A model generated the notes under the pieces. That model saw nothing but the letters and a program-made list of their open reading frames with translations. It was not told where the DNA came from and did not search any database. Both the position numbers and the translations under genes were made by a program. A stretch of 64,000 nt of DNA from Enterobacter cancerogenus (lineage in GTDB: Bacteria > Pseudomonadota > Gammaproteobacteria > Enterobacterales > Enterobacteriaceae): the NCBI GenBank assembly GCA_000773965.1, contig JRUP01000012.1:1-64000 (forward strand), given 5' to 3'. This document shows positions 52,741-62,579 of this stretch, piece by piece; the first letter of the stretch is position 1; each line of letters opens with the position of its first letter.

Positions 52741-53898
52741 CTAAGCCTTACGGGATGAAAAAACTATTGCTAATGGCAACCAGAATAATACCCAAGTTTC
52801 TCCAGGCCCACCAATTACAAACATCCCTTGAGTAACAAAAAACATAAGGGAGAATAGATAAATTGAAGCTTCCAGCCCCATGCCTTGATGATATTTTTTA
52901 TAGGCTTGATATAAGCCTGCCATGATAAGTGAAAACATGAATAATACACCCACCACCCCACCTTTTAAGAAAGCCGATACATAAATACTGTGGGTAGTGA
53001 TGACATGTTGACCGATACTATTTACAAATCTCAGTTGCTTATCAAACCCCCAACCGAAATAGGGGTGAACAAGTGCTTCTGAAATCGCATGATGCCAAAT
53101 TCCAAATCTGATAAAACTCTGTGCATAAGAGGAAATAATACGTTCGTAAAACTCACTGCCATAATCGGTAAAGTAAAAAAATAGAGAAATTACTGCAATT
53201 GAAATTAAAATATAAAAAACATGTCGAAGATGAACATGCTTATACTTAGCAAGCAAAACAACAAGAGAAACGAGTAAAGCTAATAACGGACCTCGACTTT
53301 GCGTCAAAACCAAGCCAATAAATAACAATGATGCAGGCAAATAAATCCAATGTCTGCCCGACTCACGGGCAATAATCAATGCGCTTAAAATCCCAAGAGC
53401 AAAGTACCCACCAAGATCGATGACATTCTTAGGTGCGCCAAAAAAACCGTTTTCAAGTCTATTAGTCAATATAGTATTCTTGTCTACTAACATAAATGTC
53501 AAAATAAGAACAACAAAACACCCTGAAAAAATAAAACTATAAACTTTTAATGATCCATAACGATTTATACAGAAATCAAACATGTACACAAAAAACAGTA
53601 GATAAACAGTGTGTTTTAGAGTCGACACAATATTTATCGGATCATTTGTCCATAAGTTTGTAACACTGTAATAAATGAGGAATAGTGCAACAACACTCAT
53701 CGACTTCCAGGTATACGACTCGGGAAAACTGATTTTTTTTCGCTGGATAAACCAAAATATCATCATCGCTGTAATCGAAAGATGAAATAAGTTATTTACT
53801 TTTCCAACACCTGTAAATATGGTCATTAGAAATAGAAATGCCATAAAAGAAATAGATGCAATAGCTTCTAAACTTTCAGTTCTTTTTAAAAATGACAT
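52741..53898 (-). CDS. waaL: O-antigen ligase family protein
   Basis: 385-residue polytopic protein with roughly ten to twelve hydrophobic segments and a large periplasmic loop late in the sequence, as in WaaL/Wzy-C ligases that join undecaprenyl-linked O-antigen to lipid A-core. Candidate catalytic residues are the Arg in LTQSRGPLLAL and the His in ITTHSIYVSAFLKGG, matching positions conserved in ligases. Its gene is AT-rich. It overlaps the upstream gene by 23 bp and ends the leftward hldD-waaF-waaC run, the usual waaL place. WaaL sequences diverge fast, so the ligase call rests on topology, motifs and context; an O-antigen polymerase is the alternative. Confidence 0.83.
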   Translation of the reverse strand: MSFLKRTESLEAIASISFMAFLFLMTIFTGVGKVNNLFHLSITAMMIFWFIQRKKISFPESYTWKSMSVVALFLIYYSVTNLWTNDPINIVSTLKHTVYLLFFVYMFDFCINRYGSLKVYSFIFSGCFVVLILTFMLVDKNTILTNRLENGFFGAPKNVIDLGGYFALGILSALIIARESGRHWIYLPASLLFIGLVLTQSRGPLLALLVSLVVLLAKYKHVHLRHVFYILISIAVISLFFYFTDYGSEFYERIISSYAQSFIRFGIWHHAISEALVHPYFGWGFDKQLRFVNSIGQHVITTHSIYVSAFLKGGVVGVLFMFSLIMAGLYQAYKKYHQGMGLEASIYLFSLMFFVTQGMFVIGGPGETWVLFWLPLAIVFSSRKA

Positions 53899-54784
53899 CT
53901 GGCGTCGCCTTCTCGAAAATTTCCTCAGTCAGTCCACTATTCATAGACAAATTGTAAACTTTTATCCCTGCATGATTAAGCTCGCTGCTGGCATTCAAGA
54001 ATGCGGGCTTAATCACTTGAGTAAAGTTTTCCCCTAAAAAGCTTTTCTGCTTATTATTTTCATTTTCATAAAACCGTGGGGATGAAAAGTTATTCATATC
54101 AACCCCTGCTAACAGTATGCGATTTGAGCTGAGCCATACGGCTATTTGCAAAGCCCAATAGGCCACTGTTCCCGCATCAAAAATACCCTGTCGGATATCC
54201 CAAGAAAAACCAGATAATGGATCAGTCGGATAAACGGACAATCCTTTATTATCATTGAAATTCAAAGCATACTCAGCAGGTACTACTGATTTTCGAAATA
54301 TCTTATAACTCAGATCTTCAATAATAGCCAAACGACACTTTATCTTATCGACTCCAATGCAATTCAACATGTCATTGAGGCAATGAACTGTTGTAAAGAG
54401 CGTCAACTCAGGGTCGTCCAGTACTTTTGCGACAATATCAAAACGGCTCTCAACAAAACCGCGATCGACTATAACATAATATGAAAATACGACTTTATCT
54501 CGTAGGTGATAAGCGCCATTAACACCAATAAATGTCGTTTCTGAAAGTAAGTCAAAATTCAGATCATTAACTGACGGGCCAGTTGCCAGTATCGTCATAT
54601 CATTGGTAACGGTTTTACGTAATGAATCTAATGCTTCAATTTTTATTTCATTTTTTCGCCAGACTAGCCGTTCAATATGGTCTTCTGCCCCACGTTGAAT
54701 CGTGATATGAGGCCAAAAATTTTCATTGTGCCGATAAGCTCGTTCATGGGTATAACGATAGATTTGTTTAAATATTGATCCCAT
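53876..54784 (-). CDS. Putative LPS core biosynthesis protein, WaaZ/DUF115-like
   Basis: 302-residue soluble protein that I cannot assign firmly. Near residue 65 it has ILATGPSVNDLNFDLLSE, followed by FIGVNGAYHLRDK. This is the GxGPSL-type nucleotide-binding start shared by DUF115 proteins, family-42 sialyltransferases and, as I recall, the Kdo-modifying WaaZ of E. coli. VDMNNFSSPRFYE, containing a G-V-D-like step, lies in the C-terminal half (LLAGVDMN). No membrane segments. It lies directly after waaC (stop and start adjacent) and overlaps waaL by 23 bp, so it belongs to the core operon and probably decorates the core. AT-rich, like its waaL neighbour. Confidence 0.55.
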   Translation of the reverse strand: MGSIFKQIYRYTHERAYRHNENFWPHITIQRGAEDHIERLVWRKNEIKIEALDSLRKTVTNDMTILATGPSVNDLNFDLLSETTFIGVNGAYHLRDKVVFSYYVIVDRGFVESRFDIVAKVLDDPELTLFTTVHCLNDMLNCIGVDKIKCRLAIIEDLSYKIFRKSVVPAEYALNFNDNKGLSVYPTDPLSGFSWDIRQGIFDAGTVAYWALQIAVWLSSNRILLAGVDMNNFSSPRFYENENNKQKSFLGENFTQVIKPAFLNASSELNHAGIKVYNLSMNSGLTEEIFEKATPDVIFKKN

Positions 54785-55747
54785 TCAAAGCAATTCCCGC
54801 AATTTTTCCATTACGCTCACGGCGGATATAGCCTGCATTGTGCCACCTGCGCCGCGTAGCTCATGCTGATTCTTACCATACCCTCCAATCAGCCCCGGAT
54901 CGGTTGGACCAAACAGCGTTATGTTCGGGCGGTCCAACGCGGCGGTCAGGTGACTCAAACCCGTGTCGACCGAAACGACAGCGCGTGCCCCCGCCAATTG
55001 CTGTGCCACTTGCTCCAGCGCTAATTTTGGCAGCACCTCAACGTGGTCAAAACCTTCCGCCATTCTTAATGCACGTTGATGCTCATGTTCAGCACCCCAC
55101 GGTAGTTTCACCCGCAGACCCGTCGGCTGCACCCGTTCAATAAGTTCGCGCCAGTGCGCCTCTGGCCAATGTTTGTTATCGCGGGTGGTCGCGTGCAAAA
55201 ACACCAGGTATTGATGTGCATCGTTGGGCAGCGCGGAAAGGAAATGTCCCGCAATGGCATAATCACCCTGGGTCTCCGGTTTCGCATAATCCAGGCTTTT
55301 AGCAAATAGCTCACGCGTGCGTTCAACCGCGTGTTGCTGTTTATTAATTTCATGGCGTTTGTCATACCACCAGCTGGCAAAGGGTTCCCGCGCGCTGCGG
55401 CTGTCTTGCCCATGCTTTACGCCTTTAGCCAGTCGCGTCACCAGCGCAGCGCTTTTGATCAACCCCTGGGCATCAATCACCACATCATACTGGCGCGATT
55501 GCAGCTCACGTTTGAACAAGACGCGCTCTTCACGCTGCTGGCTGCCAAACCAATGTTTACGCCAGCGACGAATCGCCACCGGCAGCACTTTATCCACTGC
55601 CGGATGCCAACTGGGGATCTGGGCAAAATTCTCTTCGACAACCCAATCAAAACGGATGCCGGGAATAGCCTGCATCGCATCAGTGAGCGCCGGTAACGTG
55701 TGCAGCACGTCCCCCATTGAGGAGGTTTTTACAATCAAAACGTGCAT
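54785..55747 (-). CDS. waaC: LPS heptosyltransferase I
   Basis: Adds the first L-glycero-D-manno-heptose to Kdo2-lipid A at the inner face of the inner membrane. It is 320 residues (319 in E. coli). The family-9 fold begins VLIVKTSSMGDVLHTLPAL with the catalytic Asp of the GD pair. FLHATTRDNKHWPEAHW and VSVDTGLSHLTAALDRPN form the ADP-heptose site. It starts 2 bp after waaF. Base composition is normal for the window, in contrast to the next two genes downstream. Confidence 0.97.
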   Translation of the reverse strand: MHVLIVKTSSMGDVLHTLPALTDAMQAIPGIRFDWVVEENFAQIPSWHPAVDKVLPVAIRRWRKHWFGSQQREERVLFKRELQSRQYDVVIDAQGLIKSAALVTRLAKGVKHGQDSRSAREPFASWWYDKRHEINKQQHAVERTRELFAKSLDYAKPETQGDYAIAGHFLSALPNDAHQYLVFLHATTRDNKHWPEAHWRELIERVQPTGLRVKLPWGAEHEHQRALRMAEGFDHVEVLPKLALEQVAQQLAGARAVVSVDTGLSHLTAALDRPNITLFGPTDPGLIGGYGKNQHELRGAGGTMQAISAVSVMEKLRELL

Positions 55748-55749
55748 GG

Positions 55750-56793
55750 CTACTCCTGCACCAAATGCAGCAGCGTGCTGAGTTCCTGATGAACTCGAGC
55801 CGGCTGAATATCAATAAGACTTTGGTGATAACCTTCTTCGGCATCACCTTTACGTACTTTGTGATAGCCGGAGATTAAACGAATAACGCGCGCCTGATGA
55901 GACAACGGTGGTGTGAAATCCGGGCTACTTGGACCATACAAGGCGACCAAAGGACGGTTCAGTGCGGCAGCAATGTGCATCAACCCGGAATCATTACTGA
56001 CGATAGCCGCGCAATGTGCAATTAAGATAACCGCTTGTTCTAATTGCGTATCGCCGGCCAGATTTTTGCAGTGCGCTCGTGCTGATTCCGATAACGTCTG
56101 AACAATAGTGTCACCGGTTTCGCGATCTTTCGCCGACCCGAACAACACCACCTGGTACCCTTCGCCAATCAGTTGCTCGGCAAGCGCCGCGTAATGATAG
56201 TGCGGCCAGCGCTTGGCTGGGCCAAATTCAGCGCCAGGGCAGAATCCAATCGCAGGGCGATCGGCCGACAAAGAAAATTGCGCTGCTGTCATGCGCTTTT
56301 CATCTTCATCGACACGCAACTGCGGCCACAGTAAGGGCTGCGGCAACTGTTGTGCGGAGGCGATGGGTTTGTCGTAGCCCAGTGCAACATAGCGCTCCAC
56401 CATCAGCGGAAACGCGGCTTTATCCAGCACACGCACATCGTTCAACACGCCATAGCGCATCTCACCACGCCAGCCGACACGGCGCTTAATACCTGCAAAG
56501 AACGGCACCAGCGCTGATTTGAACGAATTCGGCAGCACATAAGCACGATCATAGCCGCTGGCCTGAAGGGATTTCCCCAAACGACGCCTTTCACCCAGCG
56601 CCAACGCGCCATGGCCCAGCGGCATTGCCAGCGCCTGATTGACTTCCGGCATACGCGACAGCAATGGTCGGCACCAGGCGGGCGCCATCACATCAATAAC
56701 CGCATCCGGGTGCTCAGCCTTGAGCGTGCGATAGAGACTTTGCGACATCATCATATCGCCGACCCAGGAAGGGCCAATGACCAGAATTTTCAT
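55750..56793 (-). CDS. waaF: LPS heptosyltransferase II
   Basis: Adds the second heptose to the inner core. It is 347 residues (348 in E. coli). It starts MKILVIGPSWVGDMMMSQSLYR and contains FCPGAEFGPAKRWPHYHYAAL and VSNDSGLMHIAAALNRPLVALYG, the second being the nucleotide-sugar motif. It lies 17 bp downstream of hldD and 2 bp upstream of waaC, an operon conserved across Enterobacterales. Confidence 0.97.
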   Translation of the reverse strand: MKILVIGPSWVGDMMMSQSLYRTLKAEHPDAVIDVMAPAWCRPLLSRMPEVNQALAMPLGHGALALGERRRLGKSLQASGYDRAYVLPNSFKSALVPFFAGIKRRVGWRGEMRYGVLNDVRVLDKAAFPLMVERYVALGYDKPIASAQQLPQPLLWPQLRVDEDEKRMTAAQFSLSADRPAIGFCPGAEFGPAKRWPHYHYAALAEQLIGEGYQVVLFGSAKDRETGDTIVQTLSESARAHCKNLAGDTQLEQAVILIAHCAAIVSNDSGLMHIAAALNRPLVALYGPSSPDFTPPLSHQARVIRLISGYHKVRKGDAEEGYHQSLIDIQPARVHQELSTLLHLVQE

Positions 56794-56810
56794 CGCTGGT
56801 GCCGGTTTCC

Positions 56811-57743
56811 TTATGCGTTACGATTGAGCCAGGTCATGTATTCACCCACGCCCTGAGCAACGGTTTTAAATGGCTTGTCATAACCCGCTGCGCGCAGATT
56901 GGTCAGGTCCGCCTGAGTGAATGCCTGATAGCGGCCTTTCAGTTTCTCAGGGAACGGGATGTATTCAATCTGGCCTTGCTGATGGAACTTCAGTACTGCA
57001 TCGGCGACTTCCTGGAAAGATTCCGCACGGCCAGTACCACAGTTGTAGATGCCAGATACCCCGTTTTCCCAACACCACAGGTTTACTGCAACGACATCGT
57101 CAACATGGATGAAATCGCGGCGGAAGTCGTCGCTACCTTCAAACAGTTTTGGATTTTCACCGTTGCTGATCTGCGTGTTGAGGTGGAATGCCACGCTCGC
57201 CATACCGCCTTTGTGACCCTCGCGAGGGCCGTAGACGTTGAAGTAGCGGAAGCCACACACGGGAGAATCGGCTTCCGGCAGAATCTGACGCACGTAGTGG
57301 TCGAACAGCATTTTTGAATAGCCATAGACGTTCAGCGGCTGCTCATACTGGCGCTCTTCAATAAAGTTTTCATTGCGGCCACCGTAAGTGGCCGCTGAAG
57401 AGGCGTAAAGGAAAGGAATTTCGCGTTCCAGGCAGAAATGCAGCAAGTCTTTCGAGTACTGATAGTTGTTATCCATCATGTACTTGCCGTCCCACTCGGT
57501 GGTCGCCGAGCAGGCACCTTCGTGGAACACCGCTTCGATTGGACCCAGATCTTCGCCGGACATGATGTAAGAGAGGAACTCTTCTTTGTCCATGTAATCC
57601 GCGATATCCAGATCTGCGAGGTTCACGAATTTGGTGCCATCTTTCAGATTATCCACCACCAGAATATCGGTAAGACCGCGATCGTTCAGCGCTTTCACAA
57701 TGTTGCTGCCAATCATGCCAGCGCCACCGGTTACGATAATCAT
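56811..57743 (-). CDS. hldD: ADP-L-glycero-D-manno-heptose 6-epimerase
   Basis: Last step of ADP-heptose synthesis: epimerises C6 of ADP-D-glycero-D-manno-heptose. At 310 residues it equals E. coli HldD. It is an extended short-chain dehydrogenase with [16 protein letters not shown] (NADP) and catalytic Tyr-x3-Lys in [12 protein letters not shown]. It is the first gene of hldD-waaF-waaC, making the donor used by the next two enzymes. In E. coli it has a heat-shock promoter; I did not find a clear one in the 231-bp region shared with kbl. Confidence 0.98.
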   Translation of the reverse strand: MIIVTGGAGMIGSNIVKALNDRGLTDILVVDNLKDGTKFVNLADLDIADYMDKEEFLSYIMSGEDLGPIEAVFHEGACSATTEWDGKYMMDNNYQYSKDLLHFCLEREIPFLYASSAATYGGRNENFIEERQYEQPLNVYGYSKMLFDHYVRQILPEADSPVCGFRYFNVYGPREGHKGGMASVAFHLNTQISNGENPKLFEGSDDFRRDFIHVDDVVAVNLWCWENGVSGIYNCGTGRAESFQEVADAVLKFHQQGQIEYIPFPEKLKGRYQAFTQADLTNLRAAGYDKPFKTVAQGVGEYMTWLNRNA

Positions 57744-57974
57744 ATGCTTTGCCTTTAAAGAGTTGGGGTGAAACAGGAGGTTTCACGCACGAATGCCTAA
57801 CATCATAACATTTCAGCCCGAGACAGGCAGCCAGATGACTCCGTAACCGCTGCACAATTTGCATCCATCGCGTGAACTATGCTGCAAAACGAAGATTTCT
57901 CTGGCGGAAATGTCGGCACGATGCGTACTGATCAGTAATATGTTCCAAAATTTTGCTATCTGAGGAGCAGAATC

Positions 57975-59183
57975 ATGTCCAGTCAGTTTTATTCGCAAAT
58001 CCGTCAACAGCTTGAGACAACACGTAGCGATGGATTGTTCAAACAAGAACGTACCATCACGTCGGCGCAGCAGGCTGAGATCCACGTCGCTAATAGTCCT
58101 CCGGTGATTAACTTCTGCGCCAACAACTATCTCGGTCTGGCGAATCACCCCGCGCTTATTCAGGCCGCCAAAGAAGGCATGGATTCCCACGGTTTCGGCA
58201 TGGCATCCGTGCGTTTTATCTGCGGCACACAAGATATCCATCAGCAGTTGGAACAAAAGCTGGCGGCCTTCCTCGGCATGGAAGATGCCATTCTGTTTTC
58301 CTCTTGCTTCGATGCCAATGGCGGTCTGTTTGAAACGCTGCTCAGTGCGGAAGATGCCATCATCTCTGATGCACTCAATCATGCCTCAATTATCGATGGC
58401 GTACGCCTGTGTAAAGCCCAGCGCTATCGTTATGCCAACAACAATATGTCTGAGCTACGTGCTCGGTTAGAGGAAGCGCGTGATAAAGGTGCACGCCATA
58501 TTCTGATCGCCACAGACGGTGTATTCTCGATGGATGGCGTGATTGCCAATCTGCAAGGCATTTGCGATTTGGCCGACGAATTTGACGCATTGGTGATGGT
58601 TGATGATTCCCACGCGGTCGGTTTTGTCGGGGCCGCTGGACGTGGCACCCATGAATACTGCGGCGTAATGGATCGCGTAGATATCCTGACTGGCACATTA
58701 GGCAAAGCGCTAGGTGGTGCTTCTGGTGGCTATGTGGCTGCGAAAAAAGAGGTGGTTGAATGGCTACGCCAGCGTTCACGCCCTTACCTATTTTCCAACT
58801 CCCTGGCACCTGCCATCGTCGCCGCCTCGCTGCGGGTGTTAGACCTGCTCAGTGAAGGCGATGGATTACGCCAGCGTTTGTGGGATAACGCCCGCTTCTT
58901 CCGCGAAAAAATGACCGCAGCCGGCTTTACGCTGGCGGGTGCTGACCACGCCATCATCCCGGTGATGCTTGGCGATGCAAAAGTGGCTCAGCAGTTTGCC
59001 AGCCTGCTGCAAAAAGAGGGCATCTATGTCACAGGCTTCTTTTATCCGGTGGTGCCGCAAGGTCAGGCACGCATCCGCACTCAGATATCTGCAGGCCATA
59101 CGCAGGCACAGTTGGAACATGCCGTTGCCGCCTTTACGCGCATTGGTCAACAGTTGGGCGTGATCGCAGGAGCAGAACGATGA
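57975..59183 (+). CDS. kbl: 2-Amino-3-ketobutyrate CoA ligase (glycine C-acetyltransferase)
   Basis: PLP enzyme converting 2-amino-3-ketobutyrate and CoA to glycine and acetyl-CoA, second step of threonine degradation. It is 402 residues (398 in E. coli), alpha-oxoamine synthase family. The PLP lysine is Lys244 in [14 protein letters not shown], and [14 protein letters not shown] is the family N-terminal motif. It overlaps tdh by 4 bp (ATGA). GAGGAG precedes the ATG. The E. coli operon is controlled by Lrp. Confidence 0.97.
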   Translation: MSSQFYSQIRQQLETTRSDGLFKQERTITSAQQAEIHVANSPPVINFCANNYLGLANHPALIQAAKEGMDSHGFGMASVRFICGTQDIHQQLEQKLAAFLGMEDAILFSSCFDANGGLFETLLSAEDAIISDALNHASIIDGVRLCKAQRYRYANNNMSELRARLEEARDKGARHILIATDGVFSMDGVIANLQGICDLADEFDALVMVDDSHAVGFVGAAGRGTHEYCGVMDRVDILTGTLGKALGGASGGYVAAKKEVVEWLRQRSRPYLFSNSLAPAIVAASLRVLDLLSEGDGLRQRLWDNARFFREKMTAAGFTLAGADHAIIPVMLGDAKVAQQFASLLQKEGIYVTGFFYPVVPQGQARIRTQISAGHTQAQLEHAVAAFTRIGQQLGVIAGAER

Positions 59184-60208
59184 AAGCACTGGCCAAACTC
59201 AAAGCAGAGGAAGGTATCTGGATGGTGAAGGATGCCCCGATTCCGGAACCTGGTCACAACGACCTGCTGATTAAAATTCGTAAAACTGCAATTTGCGGCA
59301 CCGATGTTCACATTTACAACTGGGATGATTGGTCGCGTAAAACCATTCCCGTACCGATGATCACTGGCCATGAATATGTCGGCGAAGTTGTCGGCATGGG
59401 CGAGGAAGTAAAAGGTTTCACTATTGGCGATCGCGTCTCTGGCGAAGGTCATATCACCTGCGGTCACTGCCGAAATTGCCGCGCCGGTCGCACTCACTTG
59501 TGCCGCAATACCGTGGGTGTCGGCGTCAATCGTCAGGGCTGTTTCGCCGAGTACCTGGTCATCCCTGCATTTAACGCTTTCAAGATTCCCGACAATATCT
59601 CTGACGAGCTGGCAGCGATTTTCGATCCCTTTGGCAACGCCGTGCATACCGCGCTCTCGTTTGATCTGGTCGGCGAGGACGTGCTGATCTCTGGCGCTGG
59701 CCCTATTGGTATTATGGCTGCTGCGGTGTGCAAACATGTGGGCGCACGCAATGTGGTCATCACCGATATCAATGAATATCGCCTCGGCCTGGCACGCCAG
59801 ATGGGCGTAACACGCGCCGTAAATGTGGCGCAGGAAAATCTGCGCGATGTGATGGCTGAGCTGGGTATGACCGAAGGTTTCGATGTCGGGCTGGAGATGT
59901 CTGGCGCGCCTCCCGCGTTTCGTACCCTGCTGGAGGTGATGAACCATGGTGGGCGTATCGCCTTACTGGGCATTCCGCCGGGCGAGATGGCGATTGACTG
60001 GAATCTGGTGATCTTCAAAGGACTGTTCATCAAAGGCATCTACGGCCGCGAGATGTTTGAAACCTGGTACAAAATGGCCGCGTTGATTCAATCCGGCCTC
60101 GACTTAACGCCCATCATCACACATCGCTACCACATCGATGAATTCCAGCAGGGATTTGACGAGATGCGATCCGGGCGTTCAGGAAAAGTGGTATTGAGCT
60201 GGGATTAA
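59180..60208 (+). CDS. tdh: L-Threonine 3-dehydrogenase
   Basis: Zinc- and NAD-dependent oxidation of threonine to 2-amino-3-ketobutyrate. It has 342 residues (341 in E. coli), medium-chain dehydrogenase family. The catalytic zinc ligand is Cys39 in [12 protein letters not shown], with [10 protein letters not shown] following. Structural zinc cysteines lie in [17 protein letters not shown], and the NAD motif is [15 protein letters not shown]. The start overlaps kbl by 4 bp, so the two steps of the pathway are translationally coupled. A hairpin separates it from the convergent glycosyltransferase. Confidence 0.98.
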   Translation: MKALAKLKAEEGIWMVKDAPIPEPGHNDLLIKIRKTAICGTDVHIYNWDDWSRKTIPVPMITGHEYVGEVVGMGEEVKGFTIGDRVSGEGHITCGHCRNCRAGRTHLCRNTVGVGVNRQGCFAEYLVIPAFNAFKIPDNISDELAAIFDPFGNAVHTALSFDLVGEDVLISGAGPIGIMAAAVCKHVGARNVVITDINEYRLGLARQMGVTRAVNVAQENLRDVMAELGMTEGFDVGLEMSGAPPAFRTLLEVMNHGGRIALLGIPPGEMAIDWNLVIFKGLFIKGIYGREMFETWYKMAALIQSGLDLTPIITHRYHIDEFQQGFDEMRSGRSGKVVLSWD

Positions 60209-60217
60209 GGATTCACA

Positions 60218-60237
60218 GGGAGGCTTTTGGGCCTCCC
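60218..60237. terminator. Hairpin between tdh and the family-4 glycosyltransferase
   Basis: GGGAGGC / GCCTCCC 7-bp stem with a 6-nt loop in a convergent gap. No T-run follows on either strand, so strength is uncertain. Confidence 0.6.
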
Positions 60238-60243
60238 ATGACT

Positions 60244-61344
60244 TCACTTAATCAGCGCCAGATATTGCTGACAGATTGCCGCCGTATCAAATTCGGCAAA
60301 GGCATCCGCTGCTAACAACGGCGGGTGCTGATGAATGTCACACATTGCTGTTGCCAGCGATTCAGGATTGAGATCCGCCAGGCCGCGCGCTAAATCACCT
60401 TGCAACAGCCACATCGGGCCACCCGGACAACGCGTACTGACAACAGGCGTGCCACACAATACGGCTTCGATCAGCACATTACCAAAACCCTCGCTATCCG
60501 AACTGACGATCAGCATTGCCGCCCGGCTGATCCATGCATAAGGGTTTTGTGTAAAGCCCTGGAAAATAACACGATCGGCAATCCCCAGCGCTTGTGCCTG
60601 GGCTTCTAAAGCGGCTTTACGTTGTGCCGATCCCTGCCCCAATAACACCAACGGCAACTGAATATTACTTAATGCGTAAGCCTTTAACAGGCGATCATGC
60701 CGTTTAGTTTCGTGGAAGCGCCCGACATGCACCAGAAAACCAGACTCAGGCACTTCGGCGGGCTCTGCTGCCAACTGCCGAATCAGTGCAATATCGAACG
60801 GATTGCCAATTACCGCTTCGCCTGTGAGCTTCACAGCAAAGGCCTCTTTCAAATCCTCCAGCACGGCGGGTGAAACGCCGACTACGTTACGCCCCTGATA
60901 AACCTGCTGGATTTTACGCGCCTTTAACCAGCGTGATAATCCGGTGCGATGCCCAAGATAGGAGGCTGAAAACACGCCATGCAGGCAGAACCAGGTTTTC
61001 TTCGCATCCAGCGCGCGACTTCGACGCACAATACGGTCGGTTTTGTGCAGATGAGACACCACAAGATCAAATTCACCTGCCGTTTTCTCCGCCTGTTGTA
61101 CTGCTTCGTCCAGCAAACGGGCTCGACGACTCAGCTCGGTGAGTTTGCGCCAGGGTCGACGATTGGTGTCCAGAATGACCTGATAATCCACTCCCTGCGG
61201 CAAGGGGTACTCGCACACTCGTCGCAGGGAAAACAGTGACACACGGTGCCCCTGTGCCAGCATCCCGGTGACCAGCGTCAGAACCACTTTTTCAGCGCCG
61301 CCGCCCGGCAATCCATCTATCACCATGAGTATGCGTTTTGACAA
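60244..61344 (-). CDS. Glycosyltransferase family 4, probable LPS core
   Basis: 366-residue GT-B glycosyltransferase. It begins ILMVIDGLPGGGAEKVVLTL, the acceptor-side glycine-rich loop typical of family 4. Its C-terminal domain has GFLVHVGRFHETKRHDRLL and the retaining E-x7-E motif in SEGFGNVLIEAVLCGTPVV. Substrate cannot be told from sequence. In related species, enzymes at this place (the Wab series of Klebsiella and Serratia) add hexoses or hexosamine to the core, and the neighbouring genes are LPS-related. It is transcribed alone, divergent from the WalW-like gene. Confidence 0.85.
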   Translation of the reverse strand: MSKRILMVIDGLPGGGAEKVVLTLVTGMLAQGHRVSLFSLRRVCEYPLPQGVDYQVILDTNRRPWRKLTELSRRARLLDEAVQQAEKTAGEFDLVVSHLHKTDRIVRRSRALDAKKTWFCLHGVFSASYLGHRTGLSRWLKARKIQQVYQGRNVVGVSPAVLEDLKEAFAVKLTGEAVIGNPFDIALIRQLAAEPAEVPESGFLVHVGRFHETKRHDRLLKAYALSNIQLPLVLLGQGSAQRKAALEAQAQALGIADRVIFQGFTQNPYAWISRAAMLIVSSDSEGFGNVLIEAVLCGTPVVSTRCPGGPMWLLQGDLARGLADLNPESLATAMCDIHQHPPLLAADAFAEFDTAAICQQYLALIK

Positions 61345-61512
61345 AATATTCTACCTGTCTGAATGAAATAACATGTGATTGCCTGCAGTCCCGGCCAGGA
61401 TAGTAGCGCAGATCCTTCGTGCTTTTCGCCTGTTTCCTGCCCGGGCAAATAGTTTTGCGTCACTGAATGGCTCAGCGTAACATTGCGATTTTATTGGCTT
61501 CAGGCGGCGAAC

Positions 61513-62472
61513 ATGACCCGGCACGCGTTCCTTATTACCATTGACACTGAAGGCGACAACCTTTGGCGCAATCACCGTTCAATCACCACCGAAAATACCG
61601 GCTATCTGCCACGTTTTCAGGACCTGTGCGAGCGTTATGGTTTTAAACCCACCTGGCTGACCAACTATGAAATGGCGATGGATCCTGCTTTCGTGGAATT
61701 CGGCAAAGATGTCATCGCGCGCAAACAAGGTGAGATTGGCATGCATCTGCATGCATGGAACAGTCCGCCAGAAGCTCCACTCACCGATGATGACTGGCGT
61801 TGGCAGCCTTTCCTGGTCGAATACCCGGATACCGTGCTGCGCGATAAAGTCGTTTATATGACTGATCTGTTGGAAGAAAAGTTCCAGACAAAAATGCTGA
61901 GCCATCGTGCAGGGCGCTGGGCATTTGATGAACGCTATGCTGCCATTCTCACCGAATTAGGCTATCAGGTGGATTGTTCCGTTACCCCGCGCGTGAACTG
62001 GTCCTTCACTCGCGGCGCACCACAGGGTAAAGGCGGCACAAACTATACAGATTTTCCGTTCAAACCTTATTTCATCGATCCGCAGGATATCTCACGCAGC
62101 GGCAACTCTTCACTGCTCGAAATTCCTATGAGTATTCAATACAAATACTCGCCTTTGATGAATACCTTCAAACAAAGTCTGTATCGGCTGCGCGGCAAGC
62201 AAAAAAGCCCCGCCGTACATTGGCTGCGGCCGTCCGGGGGTAATCTTGCTGATATGCAGCGAGTGGTCGAAATGTCGCTGGCAGAAGGGAACAATTACAC
62301 GGAATTTATGTTGCATAGCTCAGAGTTTATGCCTGATGGTAGTCCTACATTTAAGAATGAGCGTGACATAGAAAAGCTCTATGAAGACCTGGAAGCACTC
62401 TTTAGCTGGCTAGCACCACGCTTTGAAGGCCAAACGCTGGCTGAGTATTACTGCAAATTTAACCAGCGTTAA
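61513..62472 (+). CDS. Polysaccharide deacetylase family protein, WalW-like
   Basis: 319-residue protein. The N-terminal FLITIDTEGDNLW gives the family's Asp-x-Glu, EIGMHLHAW supplies the His-x3-His-type metal site, and SHRAGRWAFDERYA supplies the catalytic Arg region. No signal peptide, so it should act in the cytoplasm. Similar genes in LPS core clusters of Serratia, Plesiomonas and others are called walW; a role in deacetylating a core hexosamine is plausible but inferred. The ATG at 61513 is preferred over 61483 because it starts just before the conserved strand. waaH follows 107 bp downstream. Confidence 0.8.
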   Translation: MTRHAFLITIDTEGDNLWRNHRSITTENTGYLPRFQDLCERYGFKPTWLTNYEMAMDPAFVEFGKDVIARKQGEIGMHLHAWNSPPEAPLTDDDWRWQPFLVEYPDTVLRDKVVYMTDLLEEKFQTKMLSHRAGRWAFDERYAAILTELGYQVDCSVTPRVNWSFTRGAPQGKGGTNYTDFPFKPYFIDPQDISRSGNSSLLEIPMSIQYKYSPLMNTFKQSLYRLRGKQKSPAVHWLRPSGGNLADMQRVVEMSLAEGNNYTEFMLHSSEFMPDGSPTFKNERDIEKLYEDLEALFSWLAPRFEGQTLAEYYCKFNQR

Positions 62473-62579
62473 GCAGTGCCTCAGTGATTCGATAAAGAAG
62501 AAACGCAGAGCCACTGGGGATTCCGGCGCGTGCTTCTTTATTACTTCTTCAATTAGACTGATTTTGAGCATTTCATTTT

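Noticed and set aside
61483..61512. Earlier ATG for the WalW-like gene
   Set aside because: The ten extra residues lie outside the conserved domain and no better ribosome-binding site supports them; kept as a possibility only.
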